A stretch of DNA of 64,000 nt, from contig NZ_JAATJH010000002.1 in assembly GCF_011927835.1 (NCBI RefSeq), forward strand, positions 1,071,915 through 1,135,914, written 5' to 3'. The position numbers were made by a program, and so were the translations under genes. Shown here one piece after another: positions 54,033 through 62,444 of this stretch (positions are counted from its first letter, which is position 1; the number at the start of each line of letters is the position of its first letter). The notes under the pieces were generated by a model that did not search any database, had not been told where the DNA came from, and saw only the letters and a list, made by a program, of their open reading frames with translations. The DNA is from Neolewinella antarctica. Lineage in GTDB: Bacteria > Bacteroidota > Bacteroidia > Chitinophagales > Saprospiraceae.

Positions 54033-55910
54033 CTACCGCTCCCGGTGTTTCTCTTTGAGAAACTTGCGGGCGTATCTCTTTTTCAGCGTGACGAATATCG
54101 CTCCTTCGTAGTCACTTAGGTCTAGTTTGCTCAACGGTTCTGCTCCTTTGATTACGCTGATCGCCTCGATGTGCTCGGGGTTTAGTTCGTTAATCGGGTC
54201 GTCATTATTCGGGTTTCCGTCACTGGGGATGGAGTGGACCAGGACGTCCTCGATGAAATAGGCAATTTTGCCGGTCATCTTCACCTTGGGTACCGGGGCT
54301 AGTCCCGTCGGCCACTGCACGGGTTGTGCGTCTTTGGCCACGCCGGTCGCCTGGTTCGTGGTTATTTCGACGAGTCCGTCGTGACCTGCGAAGCCCATTT
54401 CCGCCAATTTTTCGGCGTCATTAACCACGCTGATTTTTCTTACATTCGTTAGCTCCAGATCGTCAAACCTTGCCCCGTCGACGATTTTTCCGTCCAGGCG
54501 GATAACTGATTTTTCGGTCACTTCGTAATCGCCAACGCCGTCGTTGATAACGAACACATTCCGCTTTTCTTTTCCGGGTGCTCGGGTTGCCTGAGCGTCG
54601 CTACCCACGGTGGGGATGTCCCGGGCAGAACGATTGTCGCTTTTGATCTTGAGGTTACCCGGCGGGATGGTATCGTGGATCAGGGGCGCGGTCGCCCCGA
54701 CTAAGTGCGGGACTAGCTGGCGCGTCGCGGGTGCCAGGTTTTTTGGGGAAGGAGCGGGGGGCGTGTGGTCGTTACCGGGGGCCGTTTGTGGGGACGGAGT
54801 TAGGGTTTGTATCGTAATGGGAGAAAGTAGTTGATCCGGTTCCGCATTCGGGGTAAACACCAAATCACCCTGTTCTTGCAAACAATCCACGGCACCGGCG
54901 TCCGCGCCCAAATCAGTATTTGCGTAGCTAAAATGACCCACACCCAGTAGGACAACGAGCAAGGCCGAGAGCGCGAAACGGCTATTTTCGGGGGCTTGCT
55001 CCGATGAAAGGAGCCGGTGAATACGGGACGAGAACGGCGTTTTAGTAGCACTCATGGCTAAGGGGTTTTGGGTGATGGAAAACTGAGCGGCCGCAACCAG
55101 GGCGGAAGCGTAAATGCGTCGGTCGGGGCAATACTCCGCCACCCAGTCGTCGCAGCGGTGCTCCCGCTCCCGGTCGATGAACCGACTGAGCGCGTGTACC
55201 GCCGGGTGGTAGAAAAATACGGCCCAAAGGATCTGCTGCGGGTAATTGAGCAAGTGATCGTAGTGGCGCAAGTGGGCGATTTCGTGGAGTAGCAACGTAC
55301 GGGCCATGGCTGGCGTTAACTGCGCTGCCAAGGCTACTGGTAGCACAATAACCGGCGACCAGAAACCAAGCGTCATCACCTCCGTCGCCACTCCACTCAG
55401 GTGGATGGTTACCCGGCGGGTGACGGGGTGATCGTGAAGTAGCTCCCGTACGGATTGCGTCCATTCAGTGGGAATGTCCGTGAGGCCAGTACGCTTGAGT
55501 ACGTTGATTTTAAGTTGGTTAACCCACAGGAGGTAACAAACGGGTATCAGTCCGGTAAGATAAATAATTGATAAGAAAGGAGTTATGGTACCTAGTCTGT
55601 CCGACCACGCACTGATTTCTGGACCAGTAGCCCAAAAATTACCGGTCGGAATAAATACCGTCGGCGGGGCGGCAAGTAAAATATTTTCGCAAACGGGCGC
55701 TACGTAATAGCCATCGTAGAGCGCGTAACCAAAGCCAGCGGCCAGGGCCCAGAGCGCGGCGTAGCCCAGGAAGTATTTTGCGTTCGCGGAAGGGAGAAAA
55801 GGCGCGACCGTGCGCACCAGCGCGTACAGCAGCGTACCCATCCAGAGGGTGTGTAGCAGGGCGAAACCAAAAGCGGTCGCGAGGGGGAGAAGGGAGGTCG
55901 TCCAGTCCAT
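54033..55910 (-). CDS. BlaR1-like M56 membrane peptidase with plug-like C-terminal domain
   Basis: A 625-residue sensor-protease. Several N-terminal membrane segments hold the M56 zinc site: LLHEIAHLRHYDHLL (HExxH, near residue 210) and a downstream DREREHRCDDW. Another membrane segment (FALSALLVVLLGVGHFSYA, near residue 305) leads to a long extracytoplasmic part. That part has two stretches (IRLDGKIVDGARFDDLELTNVRKISVV and IEDVLVHSIPS to HIEAISVIKGAE) resembling the plug of TonB-dependent receptors. BlaR1 proteins sense a signal and cleave the BlaI repressor, encoded three bases upstream of this gene. Two 17-bp words and one half-copy lie in the extracytoplasmic part. Confidence 0.87.
   Translation of the reverse strand: MDWTTSLLPLATAFGFALLHTLWMGTLLYALVRTVAPFLPSANAKYFLGYAALWALAAGFGYALYDGYYVAPVCENILLAAPPTVFIPTGNFWATGPEISAWSDRLGTITPFLSIIYLTGLIPVCYLLWVNQLKINVLKRTGLTDIPTEWTQSVRELLHDHPVTRRVTIHLSGVATEVMTLGFWSPVIVLPVALAAQLTPAMARTLLLHEIAHLRHYDHLLNYPQQILWAVFFYHPAVHALSRFIDREREHRCDDWVAEYCPDRRIYASALVAAAQFSITQNPLAMSATKTPFSSRIHRLLSSEQAPENSRFALSALLVVLLGVGHFSYANTDLGADAGAVDCLQEQGDLVFTPNAEPDQLLSPITIQTLTPSPQTAPGNDHTPPAPSPKNLAPATRQLVPHLVGATAPLIHDTIPPGNLKIKSDNRSARDIPTVGSDAQATRAPGKEKRNVFVINDGVGDYEVTEKSVIRLDGKIVDGARFDDLELTNVRKISVVNDAEKLAEMGFAGHDGLVEITTNQATGVAKDAQPVQWPTGLAPVPKVKMTGKIAYFIEDVLVHSIPSDGNPNNDDPINELNPEHIEAISVIKGAEPLSKLDLSDYEGAIFVTLKKRYARKFLKEKHRER
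54685..54695 (+). repeat. 17-bp dispersed word, 11-bp left half only
   Basis: GGCGCGGTCGC, 24 bases from copy 16 and part of a local GGGGCG/CGCCCC palindrome. Confidence 0.4.
54719..54734 (+). repeat. 17-bp dispersed word, copy 16
   Basis: A consensus copy lacking one G. It is read as APATRQ in the BlaR1-like protein. Confidence 0.55.
54892..54908 (-). repeat. 17-bp dispersed word, copy 17
   Basis: Reverse complement of copies 4, 5 and 9, without mismatch. It is read as GADAGA just after the last membrane segment of the BlaR1-like protein. Confidence 0.85.
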
Positions 55911-55913
55911 GAC

Positions 55914-56288
55914 TTAGCGTTTTTGGCGTTTGATCCAGGCTTCCAGTTCGTCGAGCTCCGCGGCGCTGGGCGTTTCGTTACCGAGCGCCCGTAGGGCGAG
56001 GCTGATCTTGCTGCCACCGAAGGCGGAGTCGGCCAGCTTCCCGAAAAGCGACTGCTCGATGGCTTCGCGGGGGACGGCCGCGACGTAGGTGTGCGTCCGT
56101 TGGTCCGTGTTTCTGGTGACGAGGCCGGATTTATTCATGCGCTGGAGTTGCGTCAGGACGGTGCTGTAACTGACCTTGCGCCGGTCCTGCAATCGGTCAT
56201 GTACCTGCTGCACGGTAGCTGGTTGCTCCCGCCAGAGGAGGTCGAGGATTTCTAATTGCGCACCGGAAGGATTGGGATGATCAGCCAC
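55914..56288 (-). CDS. BlaI/MecI-family transcriptional repressor
   Basis: A 124-residue winged-helix repressor: LEILDLLWREQPATVQQVHDRLQ, VSYSTVLTQLQRMNKSGLVTR (recognition helix) and HTYVAAVPREAIEQSLF are characteristic. The C-terminal helices form the dimer and carry the likely cleavage site. The start is the GTG at 56286-56288; the longer frame from 56369 would run through the operator. It lies three bases before the BlaR1-like gene, so the two form an operon that the protein probably represses itself. The target of the pair, if any beyond itself, is not clear; no beta-lactamase is nearby. Confidence 0.9.
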   Translation of the reverse strand: MADHPNPSGAQLEILDLLWREQPATVQQVHDRLQDRRKVSYSTVLTQLQRMNKSGLVTRNTDQRTHTYVAAVPREAIEQSLFGKLADSAFGGSKISLALRALGNETPSAAELDELEAWIKRQKR

Positions 56289-56312
56289 GTTGTTTACTTT
56301 GCGGTGAAGATA

Positions 56313-56342
56313 TACTACAAATGTAATACTACACAAGTAGTA
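56313..56342. promoter_or_regulatory. BlaI-type operator with embedded -7 box
   Basis: Two adjoining dyads: TACTACAAATGTAATA (56313-56328, imperfect) and TACTACACAAGTAGTA (56327-56342, near-perfect). Both follow the TACTACA/TGTAGTA pattern of BlaI/MecI sites. On the minus strand a TACATTTG -7 box (56318-56325) lies within the first dyad, so repressor binding would block polymerase. Confidence 0.75.
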
Positions 56343-56510
56343 ATGCAGAGTTTTCTTCGCGGTCGGCAAATTATGGTCCGTGATTTTTATCCACTGAGTC
56401 GTTTCTGGTCAGGTGGGTGCCACGCACCGGAACACGATTGTGCCGTATTTTCTACCAACATGGGCGGAATATGGATAACTTACTGATCGGTCGGGCAACA
56501 ACGCGAAATA

Positions 56511-56518
56511 TACCTTTG
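56511..56518 (+). promoter_or_regulatory. -7 box TACCTTTG upstream of the threonylcarbamoyl-AMP synthase gene
   Basis: An exact TAnnTTTG match 92 bases before the start. The 56343-56610 gap shows no other feature. Confidence 0.5.
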
Positions 56519-56610
56519 CGTGGATTCCTGGTCCGCGTGGTGAGATTCGCATAATTGTGTGATCTTACCGCAACATTTTCTTTTAACCCACACACCAAAA
56601 CACAGCGCCC

Positions 56611-57225
56611 ATGCTTGTATCCATCAACGCCGACAATCCCCAGGGTCGCCTCATCCAGCAGATGGTCGACATTCTCGAAGACGGCGGCGTCATCATTTAC
56701 CCCACCGACACCATTTACGGCATCGGTTGCGACATCACCAATAAGAACGCCGTGGAGCGCGTCGCCCGAATTCGCGGCCTCGACCCCAGTAAGGCACTAT
56801 TCAGCTTTATTTGCCAGGACATCAGCCAGATCACCGAATATTCGAAGACGATCAACAACGACGTCTTTCGGGTCATGAAGCACAACACCCCCGGCCCCTT
56901 CACCTTCATTCTCAACTCCAACAACAAGACGCCCAAAATCCTGAAGAACAGAAAGGAGACAATCGGTGTCCGCCTGATCGACAACAACATCGTCGACGCG
57001 CTGGTCCGTGGCCTGGGCCGCCCCATCCTCACCGCCTCGGTGAAGAACGAGGACGATACCATCATAGAATACTTCACGGACCCCCACGACATCTACGATC
57101 GCTACGGTAAGCTCGTCGACGCCGTCATTGATGGTGGCCCGGGCGGTACGGAGCCGAGCACGGTGATTATTTGTACCGGAAACCAACCCGAGGTGCATCG
57201 GGAGGGAGCCGGAAAGCTGAAGTGA
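56611..57225 (+). CDS. L-threonylcarbamoyladenylate synthase (YrdC/Sua5)
   Basis: A 204-residue enzyme that makes threonylcarbamoyl-AMP for the t6A modification of tRNA. The family start GGVIIYPTDTIYGIGCDITNK, RVARIRGLDPSKALFSFIC, and HNTPGPFTFIL match YrdC. Later IGVRLIDNNIVDALV and GRPILTASVK complete the fold, and DGGPGGTEPSTVI holds the conserved S/T loop. There is no C-terminal Sua5 domain. The promoter box lies 92 bases upstream; the gene stands alone. Confidence 0.93.
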   Translation: MLVSINADNPQGRLIQQMVDILEDGGVIIYPTDTIYGIGCDITNKNAVERVARIRGLDPSKALFSFICQDISQITEYSKTINNDVFRVMKHNTPGPFTFILNSNNKTPKILKNRKETIGVRLIDNNIVDALVRGLGRPILTASVKNEDDTIIEYFTDPHDIYDRYGKLVDAVIDGGPGGTEPSTVIICTGNQPEVHREGAGKLK

Positions 57226-57310
57226 TTGATTTGGATTTGTTTGAGCGGTCCTCGTAATATTGCCTGAAGGGTGTGGTCTTGTTGCTAATCTACTTCCGAG
57301 TATCGCTCAA

Positions 57311-58588
57311 TCATTCCACCTGAATTAGGTAAGGTTGTAAGCTAATTCCGCTGACGTCTCTAAACCCAGGGCCCAGGTATACCTCGCGTAACACGCCTGG
57401 TGGGAGATCTTCGGTGATAAAAGTGAACGTAAGCTTATCCTCCTGAAAGCCGACAACCGAGTCGATCCAGATCGAGGTACTTTCCCCACCCGGCCCGTAA
57501 TTGAAGTTGCGGTAGCGGATGTCCATCGGTTCGGAAAACTGCACGGTGAAGGTATTTTTATCCCGCACGAGACTAGTAACGATGGGTCGGTCCGCCGTGT
57601 AATTCGCGCGCAACTGAGCTATCGGTTCGGATAGAAATCCACTACCGTCAATGATGGCGTCCACCGCATCACTATCCGTATAATCCATTTCGATGAGCTC
57701 ACGTACGGCCACTTTTTTGTCCGCTGCTCTTTCGTAATGTCGCTGACTAATGGCGTAGCCTACGTAATATCCCAGATCGCGCTGCCCGAATACGTTGGGT
57801 GCGTTGCTCCAGAGCCATTTTGAGGTATTGGTTTCGGAGAACATTTCCGTCTCAAACACTGACCATACGCTATCGGCGTGTGCCTGGCCGAACAGGACGG
57901 ACGCGTAGGGTTCTGCTCCCGTAGCCGTACACGAAACGAACTCCGCTACGCCTTCGTAAAGGCACCGGCCCGGTAGGTTGTCGGGGATTGGCTCCTGCTG
58001 CGTATGAACGAATTCGTGCACGAACAGTGTGTAGGCATTGTCAATCGGATTAGTAGCGAAGTAAGCTTCCCGGGCTGGCCGTACGTCTTTCGGAAATTCC
58101 GTTGTCACAACATTACTGTCGGCGAGTGTGGATTCGCTCCCGATGAGTACAAAACTATCCACTGCGGTGCCGCCCGTCCGGAAGGCACCGACGCCGAAGT
58201 AGATGCTGGCTGGTTTTGGGCAGGGGTATAGTCGTTTTAAGTCCCGAACGCCCGCCTCGATCCGGTCGGCCAACTCGGGCGCGCGCAAGGTGTTTTCCCG
58301 AATCGATGCCCAGAATTTGGGGTACGCTTCGATGTTGGCCAAGTATTCTTCCGCAGTGTAATTGCGAACCTCGCGAAGCTTATCGAGGCCCGGCGTAGCG
58401 CGGTCCAAAAAAAGTGTTTGCAGGTACTCACGCTTGGCCAAGCTATCGTCGGTAGCGATGATTTTATCGTATGCTTCCCAGTAATGGTTGATGTCCTGAG
58501 TGTAGATGGGGACGGCAGACGTCGGCTGACGGCAAGAACCCACCAGCATAAATAAGCAAACGCAGGAACCATGGAGAATAAGTTTCAT
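57311..58588 (-). CDS. Lipoprotein with HExxH-type metalloprotease motif
   Basis: A 425-residue lipoprotein; the signal peptide MKLILHGSCVCLFMLVGSC ends in the lipid cysteine. LFVHEFVHTQQEP (near residue 190) is an HExxH motif, and the downstream CLYEGVAEFVS supplies a glutamate, as in DUF2268-like and related zinc peptidases. A C-terminal part (VTSLVRDKNTFTVQFSEPMDIRYRNF) looks like an Ig-type or bacterial copper-resistance-like beta domain. It probably acts at the cell surface or in the periplasm. No partner gene is evident; both neighbours are separated by gaps. Confidence 0.72.
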   Translation of the reverse strand: MKLILHGSCVCLFMLVGSCRQPTSAVPIYTQDINHYWEAYDKIIATDDSLAKREYLQTLFLDRATPGLDKLREVRNYTAEEYLANIEAYPKFWASIRENTLRAPELADRIEAGVRDLKRLYPCPKPASIYFGVGAFRTGGTAVDSFVLIGSESTLADSNVVTTEFPKDVRPAREAYFATNPIDNAYTLFVHEFVHTQQEPIPDNLPGRCLYEGVAEFVSCTATGAEPYASVLFGQAHADSVWSVFETEMFSETNTSKWLWSNAPNVFGQRDLGYYVGYAISQRHYERAADKKVAVRELIEMDYTDSDAVDAIIDGSGFLSEPIAQLRANYTADRPIVTSLVRDKNTFTVQFSEPMDIRYRNFNYGPGGESTSIWIDSVVGFQEDKLTFTFITEDLPPGVLREVYLGPGFRDVSGISLQPYLIQVE

Positions 58589-58750
58589 GCCGGCAAAGAC
58601 GAAGAAGCTTTTAATAAGGTTGCTTTACAGCCGGTTCCAACTAGTTGGCTGCCGTACTTACGCTCTTACAAACGCCAAGGAGGAATACAACAGCGTCCAC
58701 CTAAAACAGTGGATGGAATAGAGAACTAGAAAAATACCTGTCAGTAATGC

Positions 58751-58771
58751 AGACCGCAGACCATAGACCCA
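58751..58771 (+). repeat. Heptamer repeat, AGACCNN family, 3 units
   Basis: AGACCGC, AGACCAT, AGACCCA, just past the end of the small membrane protein gene. The rest of the 58589-58775 gap shows nothing. Confidence 0.6.
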
Positions 58772-58775
58772 CCCC

Positions 58776-58997
58776 TCAAGCCTCCGTCCGCTCCCAATTA
58801 GTACTCCCCACGTAAATCATCACCAAGCCAACAATCACCATCCCCAGCCGGACCGCGAAGGAGAGCGCCACGTTGTAGCGGTACAGCCAGTCGAGAAAGA
58901 TCAAGTCTACCCCCACCATATTGATGAACAGCGTGAACAGGCCGATGATCAGCAGGAGAAATCCGATGACGCGGATGGAAGTAGCGTTCTTAAGCAT
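58776..58997 (-). CDS. Small two-TM membrane protein
   Basis: 73 residues with two membrane segments (VIGFLLLIIGLFTLFINMVG near residue 10 and ALSFAVRLGMVIVGLVMIYVG near residue 44) and a polar end (STNWERTEA). No family is recognised. It is bounded by AGACCNN heptamers on its 3' side and faces the HMG-CoA lyase gene on the other strand. The coding evidence is the composition and the clean ATG start; support is moderate. Confidence 0.5.
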   Translation of the reverse strand: MLKNATSIRVIGFLLLIIGLFTLFINMVGVDLIFLDWLYRYNVALSFAVRLGMVIVGLVMIYVGSTNWERTEA

Positions 58998-59098
58998 GGC
59001 TCAGTGGTTTAACCGCAAAACTACGCCCGGCCACGTGGTGTTGACGGTTTACTACACTATTTTACCGTTCTCTTACCTTGTTTTAGCCTTTACCGACC

Positions 59099-59959
59099 GT
59101 GCCCACCACCACACCAACCATCAAGATCATCGAGTGCCCCCGGGATGCCATGCAGGGGCGGCACGACTTTATTCCTACGAAAGTGAAGTCCGCCTACATC
59201 CAGCAACTGCTGGCCTGTGGGTTCGACACGCTCGACTTCGGAAGCTTCGTCTCCCCCAAAGCCATCCCCCAGATGCGGGACACGGCGGAAGTACTGGGCC
59301 AGTTGGACCTGTCCGCCACCGCCACCAAACTACTCGCCATCGTCGCCAACATCCGTGGTGCCAAGGACGCGCTAACCCACCCGGAAATCGACTACCTTGG
59401 TTACCCCTTCAGCATCAGCGAAACCTTTCAGCAGCGGAACACCAACGCGACGCTGGAGGAGAGCCTCGACCGGGTGAAAGAAATTCAGGGCATGACGCTT
59501 GCGGCCGGCAAGGAGATGGTGCTCTACATCAGTATGGGCTTCGGTAACCCTTACGGCGACCCGTGGAATGTAGAAGTCGTCGAAGCGTGGGTCAGTAAGC
59601 TATCCGCGCTCGACATCCGCATCTTCCAGCTTTCCGACACCGTTGGCGTAAGCAGCCCCGCGAACATTTCTTACCTGTTCAATAGCCTAATCCCCAGTTA
59701 TCCGGACCTGGAGATCGGCGCGCACCTGCACACGACCCCCACGACCTGGGAAGAGAAAGTAGTCGCCGCCACCAACGCCGGTTGCCGCCGCTTCGACGGG
59801 GCGATCCGCGGGTTCGGTGGCTGCCCCATGGCCAAAGATGACTTGACGGGTAACATGGCTACGGAAAATTTGCTTGCCTACTTGGGTTATGGGGCCACGG
59901 GTATCGACGAGACTAAATTTCGGCAAGCCATGGCCAATTCCGCCGGCGTTTTTCAGTAG
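59099..59959 (+). CDS. Hydroxymethylglutaryl-CoA lyase
   Basis: A 286-residue TIM-barrel lyase that splits HMG-CoA to acetyl-CoA and acetoacetate in leucine breakdown. The metal and catalytic motif IIECPRDAMQG lies near residue 9. IGAHLHTTP holds metal-ligand histidines, and GFGGCPMAKDDLTGNMATE is the HMG-CoA-lyase signature with the catalytic cysteine. Start is GTG at 59099. A short-chain acyl-CoA dehydrogenase is encoded at 38.6-39.7 kb. The AGACCNN heptamers lie downstream, before the next gene. Confidence 0.9.
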   Translation: MPTTTPTIKIIECPRDAMQGRHDFIPTKVKSAYIQQLLACGFDTLDFGSFVSPKAIPQMRDTAEVLGQLDLSATATKLLAIVANIRGAKDALTHPEIDYLGYPFSISETFQQRNTNATLEESLDRVKEIQGMTLAAGKEMVLYISMGFGNPYGDPWNVEVVEAWVSKLSALDIRIFQLSDTVGVSSPANISYLFNSLIPSYPDLEIGAHLHTTPTTWEEKVVAATNAGCRRFDGAIRGFGGCPMAKDDLTGNMATENLLAYLGYGATGIDETKFRQAMANSAGVFQ

Positions 59960-59996
59960 AGTGGAATGACTTGTGAGAATTAAGCGTAAAGAGAAT

Positions 59997-60031
59997 AGAC
60001 CCCAGACCAAAGACTTCAGACCAAAGACCAA
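59997..60031 (+). repeat. Heptamer repeat, AGACCNN family, 5 units
   Basis: AGACCCC, AGACCAA, AGACTTC, AGACCAA, AGACCAA. The -7 box of the next gene starts five bases after the array. Confidence 0.75.
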
Positions 60032-60035
60032 ACCG

Positions 60036-60043
60036 TACCTTCG
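60036..60043 (+). promoter_or_regulatory. -7 box TACCTTCG, near-leaderless
   Basis: Six bases separate the box from the lipoprotein start codon. Its upstream region is the heptamer array. Confidence 0.5.
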
Positions 60044-60049
60044 CCCCCC

Positions 60050-60550
60050 ATGCGTTTTTCCAACCTATCCCTCCTTTTCGCCCTGCCCATCTTCCTGGCT
60101 TCCTGCGAAGCGGACCCTGCACCCGCGACCGCGCCCAAAACGGAGTCCGACATCTCCACCACCCTCCTCGGAACCTGGGAAACGGTGGAGGTCGACGTGA
60201 TTTACCGGACCTACGAAAACCGCGACACCAGCTTCCAACAAGTTATCCGTGAGGCCGATTGGGGCCGGCTGTTTGGCGTCCGCCCCGCCCGCACTGAGTT
60301 TATGGCGGATGGCAAACACAAGCGTACCCATACCCTCACCAGCGGCCAGGTGGCCGACGTCACGAACGGCCTGTGGAAAGTGCAGAGTGGCGACAGCCTG
60401 CTCATCATCGAACCCAACAAAACGTTTTATTACGCCCACGAACTTACCGGCGACCGCCTCGTCCTCACCGGCGTGGTCGACTACGATTACGACGGGGAAG
60501 CGGATGACGAATACCGGTCGGTGATGCGTTTGGTTAGTCGGACCAAGTAG
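60050..60550 (+). CDS. Lipocalin-like lipoprotein
   Basis: A 166-residue lipoprotein; the signal peptide MRFSNLSLLFALPIFLASC ends in the lipid cysteine. The residues after it read EADPAPATAP, encoded by an exact 17-bp word. The mature domain (LLGTWETVEVDVIYRTY, RTEFMADGKHKRTHT, GLWKVQSGDSLLIIEPNKTFYYAHEL, LTGVVDYDYDGEADDEYRSVMRL) has the strand pattern of small lipocalin-like Bacteroidota lipoproteins. Its function is unknown. It lies between two heptamer arrays. Confidence 0.75.
   Translation: MRFSNLSLLFALPIFLASCEADPAPATAPKTESDISTTLLGTWETVEVDVIYRTYENRDTSFQQVIREADWGRLFGVRPARTEFMADGKHKRTHTLTSGQVADVTNGLWKVQSGDSLLIIEPNKTFYYAHELTGDRLVLTGVVDYDYDGEADDEYRSVMRLVSRTK
60119..60135 (-). repeat. 17-bp dispersed word, copy 18
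   Basis: GCACCCGCGACCGCGCC on the plus strand. It is read as APATAP just after the lipoprotein cysteine, as in copy 10. Confidence 0.85.
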
Positions 60551-60554
60551 GCTT

Positions 60555-60648
60555 GTAGGCGGTAGTGGGTAGGCGGTAGGCTTGCGTGATAGGCGTCTCG
60601 TAAAGTACTACCGCCTACCTGCCTACCGCCTAATCTTCCTACCGCCTA
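60555..60648. repeat. Inverted heptamer array, CCTACCG family
   Basis: The left arm (60555-60582) has GTAGGCG, GTAGTGG, GTAGGCG, GTAGGCT. The right arm (60608-60648) has CTACCGC, CTACCTG, CCTACCG, CCTAATC and a further CCTACCG. The arms are inverted around a 25-base spacer. The same family occurs at 36832-36937. Confidence 0.75.
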
Positions 60649-60681
60649 AAATTCCATCTACTACCGGTAGCTTAAAGCCCC

Positions 60682-62382
60682 ATGCCCACCAAATCGATCT
60701 CCCCCTACTGGTTTCTCGCTACCTGGCTCCTCGTCAACTTCGTGCAGGCCGCCGCGTCGCCGCTGGACCCGGACGAGACCTACTACTGGATGTACGCCAG
60801 CCAGCTCGATTGGGGGTACTACGACCACCCGCCCGCCGTCGCGCTGCTGATTTCGCTGGGGAAGGACTGGTTGCCGGGGTCGCTCGGTTTGCGCTTCGGC
60901 CACGTGCTGGCTGCGGGGCTGACGATGGTTGGTCTGTGGTACCTGTTGGAACGCCCGCGGGGTAAATTACTCTGGTTGGCCGCCGGGCTCGCCTTCGCCC
61001 AGCCGCTGCTCAATGTCTACGGATTCATCGCTACGCCCGACGGCCCCTTGCTGCTCTTTACCGTACTTTATTTGCTCGCCTACCGCCGGTTTCTGGAAGC
61101 GCCGAGCCTGGCCAACGGCGCCATCTGGGGGCTGACGATGGCCGGCGCGCTCTATTCCAAATACCACGGGGTGATGCTGATCTTTTTCTCCGTCCTGCCG
61201 CACGTGTTCTGGCTTATTCGCCAGCCCGGGGCGTGGGTGGCGGCGCTGGGTGGGGCGGCGCTGTACTTTCCGCATCTGTACTGGCAGTACACAAACGACT
61301 TTCCTTCTTTCCGCTACCACTTGCAGGGGCGCAACGACGCTTACGAGCTGCGGTTTACGGTGGAGTACGTGCTGAATCAGTTAGGGATATTCAGCCCGTT
61401 TTTGTTCTGGTACTACGTGAAAACCTTTTGGCAGGATAACGGCCGTAGCGACCGTTTTGTCGTTGCGAACCGCTGCTTGGTTGCCGGTTTTCTCGGCTTT
61501 TTCCTTTGTCTCACGATCAAAGGCCACGCCGAGGCACACTGGACGGCGCTGGTCAGCATCCCGCTCATCTACCTGACCTACCGGGCTACCCGTGACCGAT
61601 TTCCGGAGTGGGAGAAAGGGATTTGGCGGATGGCTGTGGTCACCATCGGTATCCTTTGTGTGGCGCGATTGCTTCTGCTCGCCCCGCGCGAGTGGCTGCC
61701 ATTCGACAAGCCTTTCGATCACCAGCCCTGGACGGAGCGGCTGGCCGCCGAAGCGGACGGTCTGCCGGTGATGGTCGAGAACAGCTACCGCCTTTCGTCC
61801 CTCTACAACTTCTACACCGGCCAGCCCGCCTGGACGATGACGAACGTCGACTACCGCCGCAACCAGTACGACCTTTGGTACGGCGACTCGCTTTTTCACG
61901 GGCGGGAAGTACTCGTAATGGGGCAAAGCAACTGGAGGGTGCCAACTGGGGAGCCATTCCGGACTGCTAAGGGGAGCATGTTGCTGAAGCGAGTCAAGAA
62001 TTTTCAGGTGCTGAAGGGAATCAAGCTGGAGGTGACCGGGCTGAGCGATACGCTGGCAACCGGGACGGACGTAAACATTGCCGCCACGGGGTTCCTCCCG
62101 CTGAATACGGGCGTACGGGCAGTGGATTTTACGACCGCCCAGGCACCGACGATCTACGCAACGGTTTATCCTTCGGACAACACCAGGGCGCTACATTTTG
62201 TGGCGCAGCCGCGGGTGCCGGGTATGTTGGAAGGGGAGCAAACGTACCTCTACCGAGGCCCCCTAAAACTGCCCACAAACCTACCCATCGGCCCGGCTAA
62301 AATAGAATTCGGACTTGCCTACCCGGGCATGCCACCGCTGATGGGCATGAGCCCTACCTACGAAGTCGTGCTAGAAAATTGA
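60682..62382 (+). CDS. GT39-like membrane glycosyltransferase
   Basis: A 566-residue protein with about ten membrane segments. The N-terminal loop SPLDPDETYYWMYASQLDWGYYDHPPAVALLI contains the acidic DE motif of ArnT/PMT-type (GT39) transferases, which use polyprenyl-phosphate sugars. TPDGPLLLFTVLYLLAYRRF and YSKYHGVMLIF are typical later segments. The C-terminal ~170 residues form a soluble beta-rich domain. It probably glycosylates lipids or proteins at the outer face of the inner membrane; the acceptor is unknown. A CCTACCG heptamer array precedes it. Confidence 0.87.
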   Translation: MPTKSISPYWFLATWLLVNFVQAAASPLDPDETYYWMYASQLDWGYYDHPPAVALLISLGKDWLPGSLGLRFGHVLAAGLTMVGLWYLLERPRGKLLWLAAGLAFAQPLLNVYGFIATPDGPLLLFTVLYLLAYRRFLEAPSLANGAIWGLTMAGALYSKYHGVMLIFFSVLPHVFWLIRQPGAWVAALGGAALYFPHLYWQYTNDFPSFRYHLQGRNDAYELRFTVEYVLNQLGIFSPFLFWYYVKTFWQDNGRSDRFVVANRCLVAGFLGFFLCLTIKGHAEAHWTALVSIPLIYLTYRATRDRFPEWEKGIWRMAVVTIGILCVARLLLLAPREWLPFDKPFDHQPWTERLAAEADGLPVMVENSYRLSSLYNFYTGQPAWTMTNVDYRRNQYDLWYGDSLFHGREVLVMGQSNWRVPTGEPFRTAKGSMLLKRVKNFQVLKGIKLEVTGLSDTLATGTDVNIAATGFLPLNTGVRAVDFTTAQAPTIYATVYPSDNTRALHFVAQPRVPGMLEGEQTYLYRGPLKLPTNLPIGPAKIEFGLAYPGMPPLMGMSPTYEVVLEN

Positions 62383-62444
62383 TCGCAGCGCCCCGCCCGG
62401 AGGCCTTTATGCCGTTGCGTGGTGTGTTGCCCCCTGTGTTTGAC

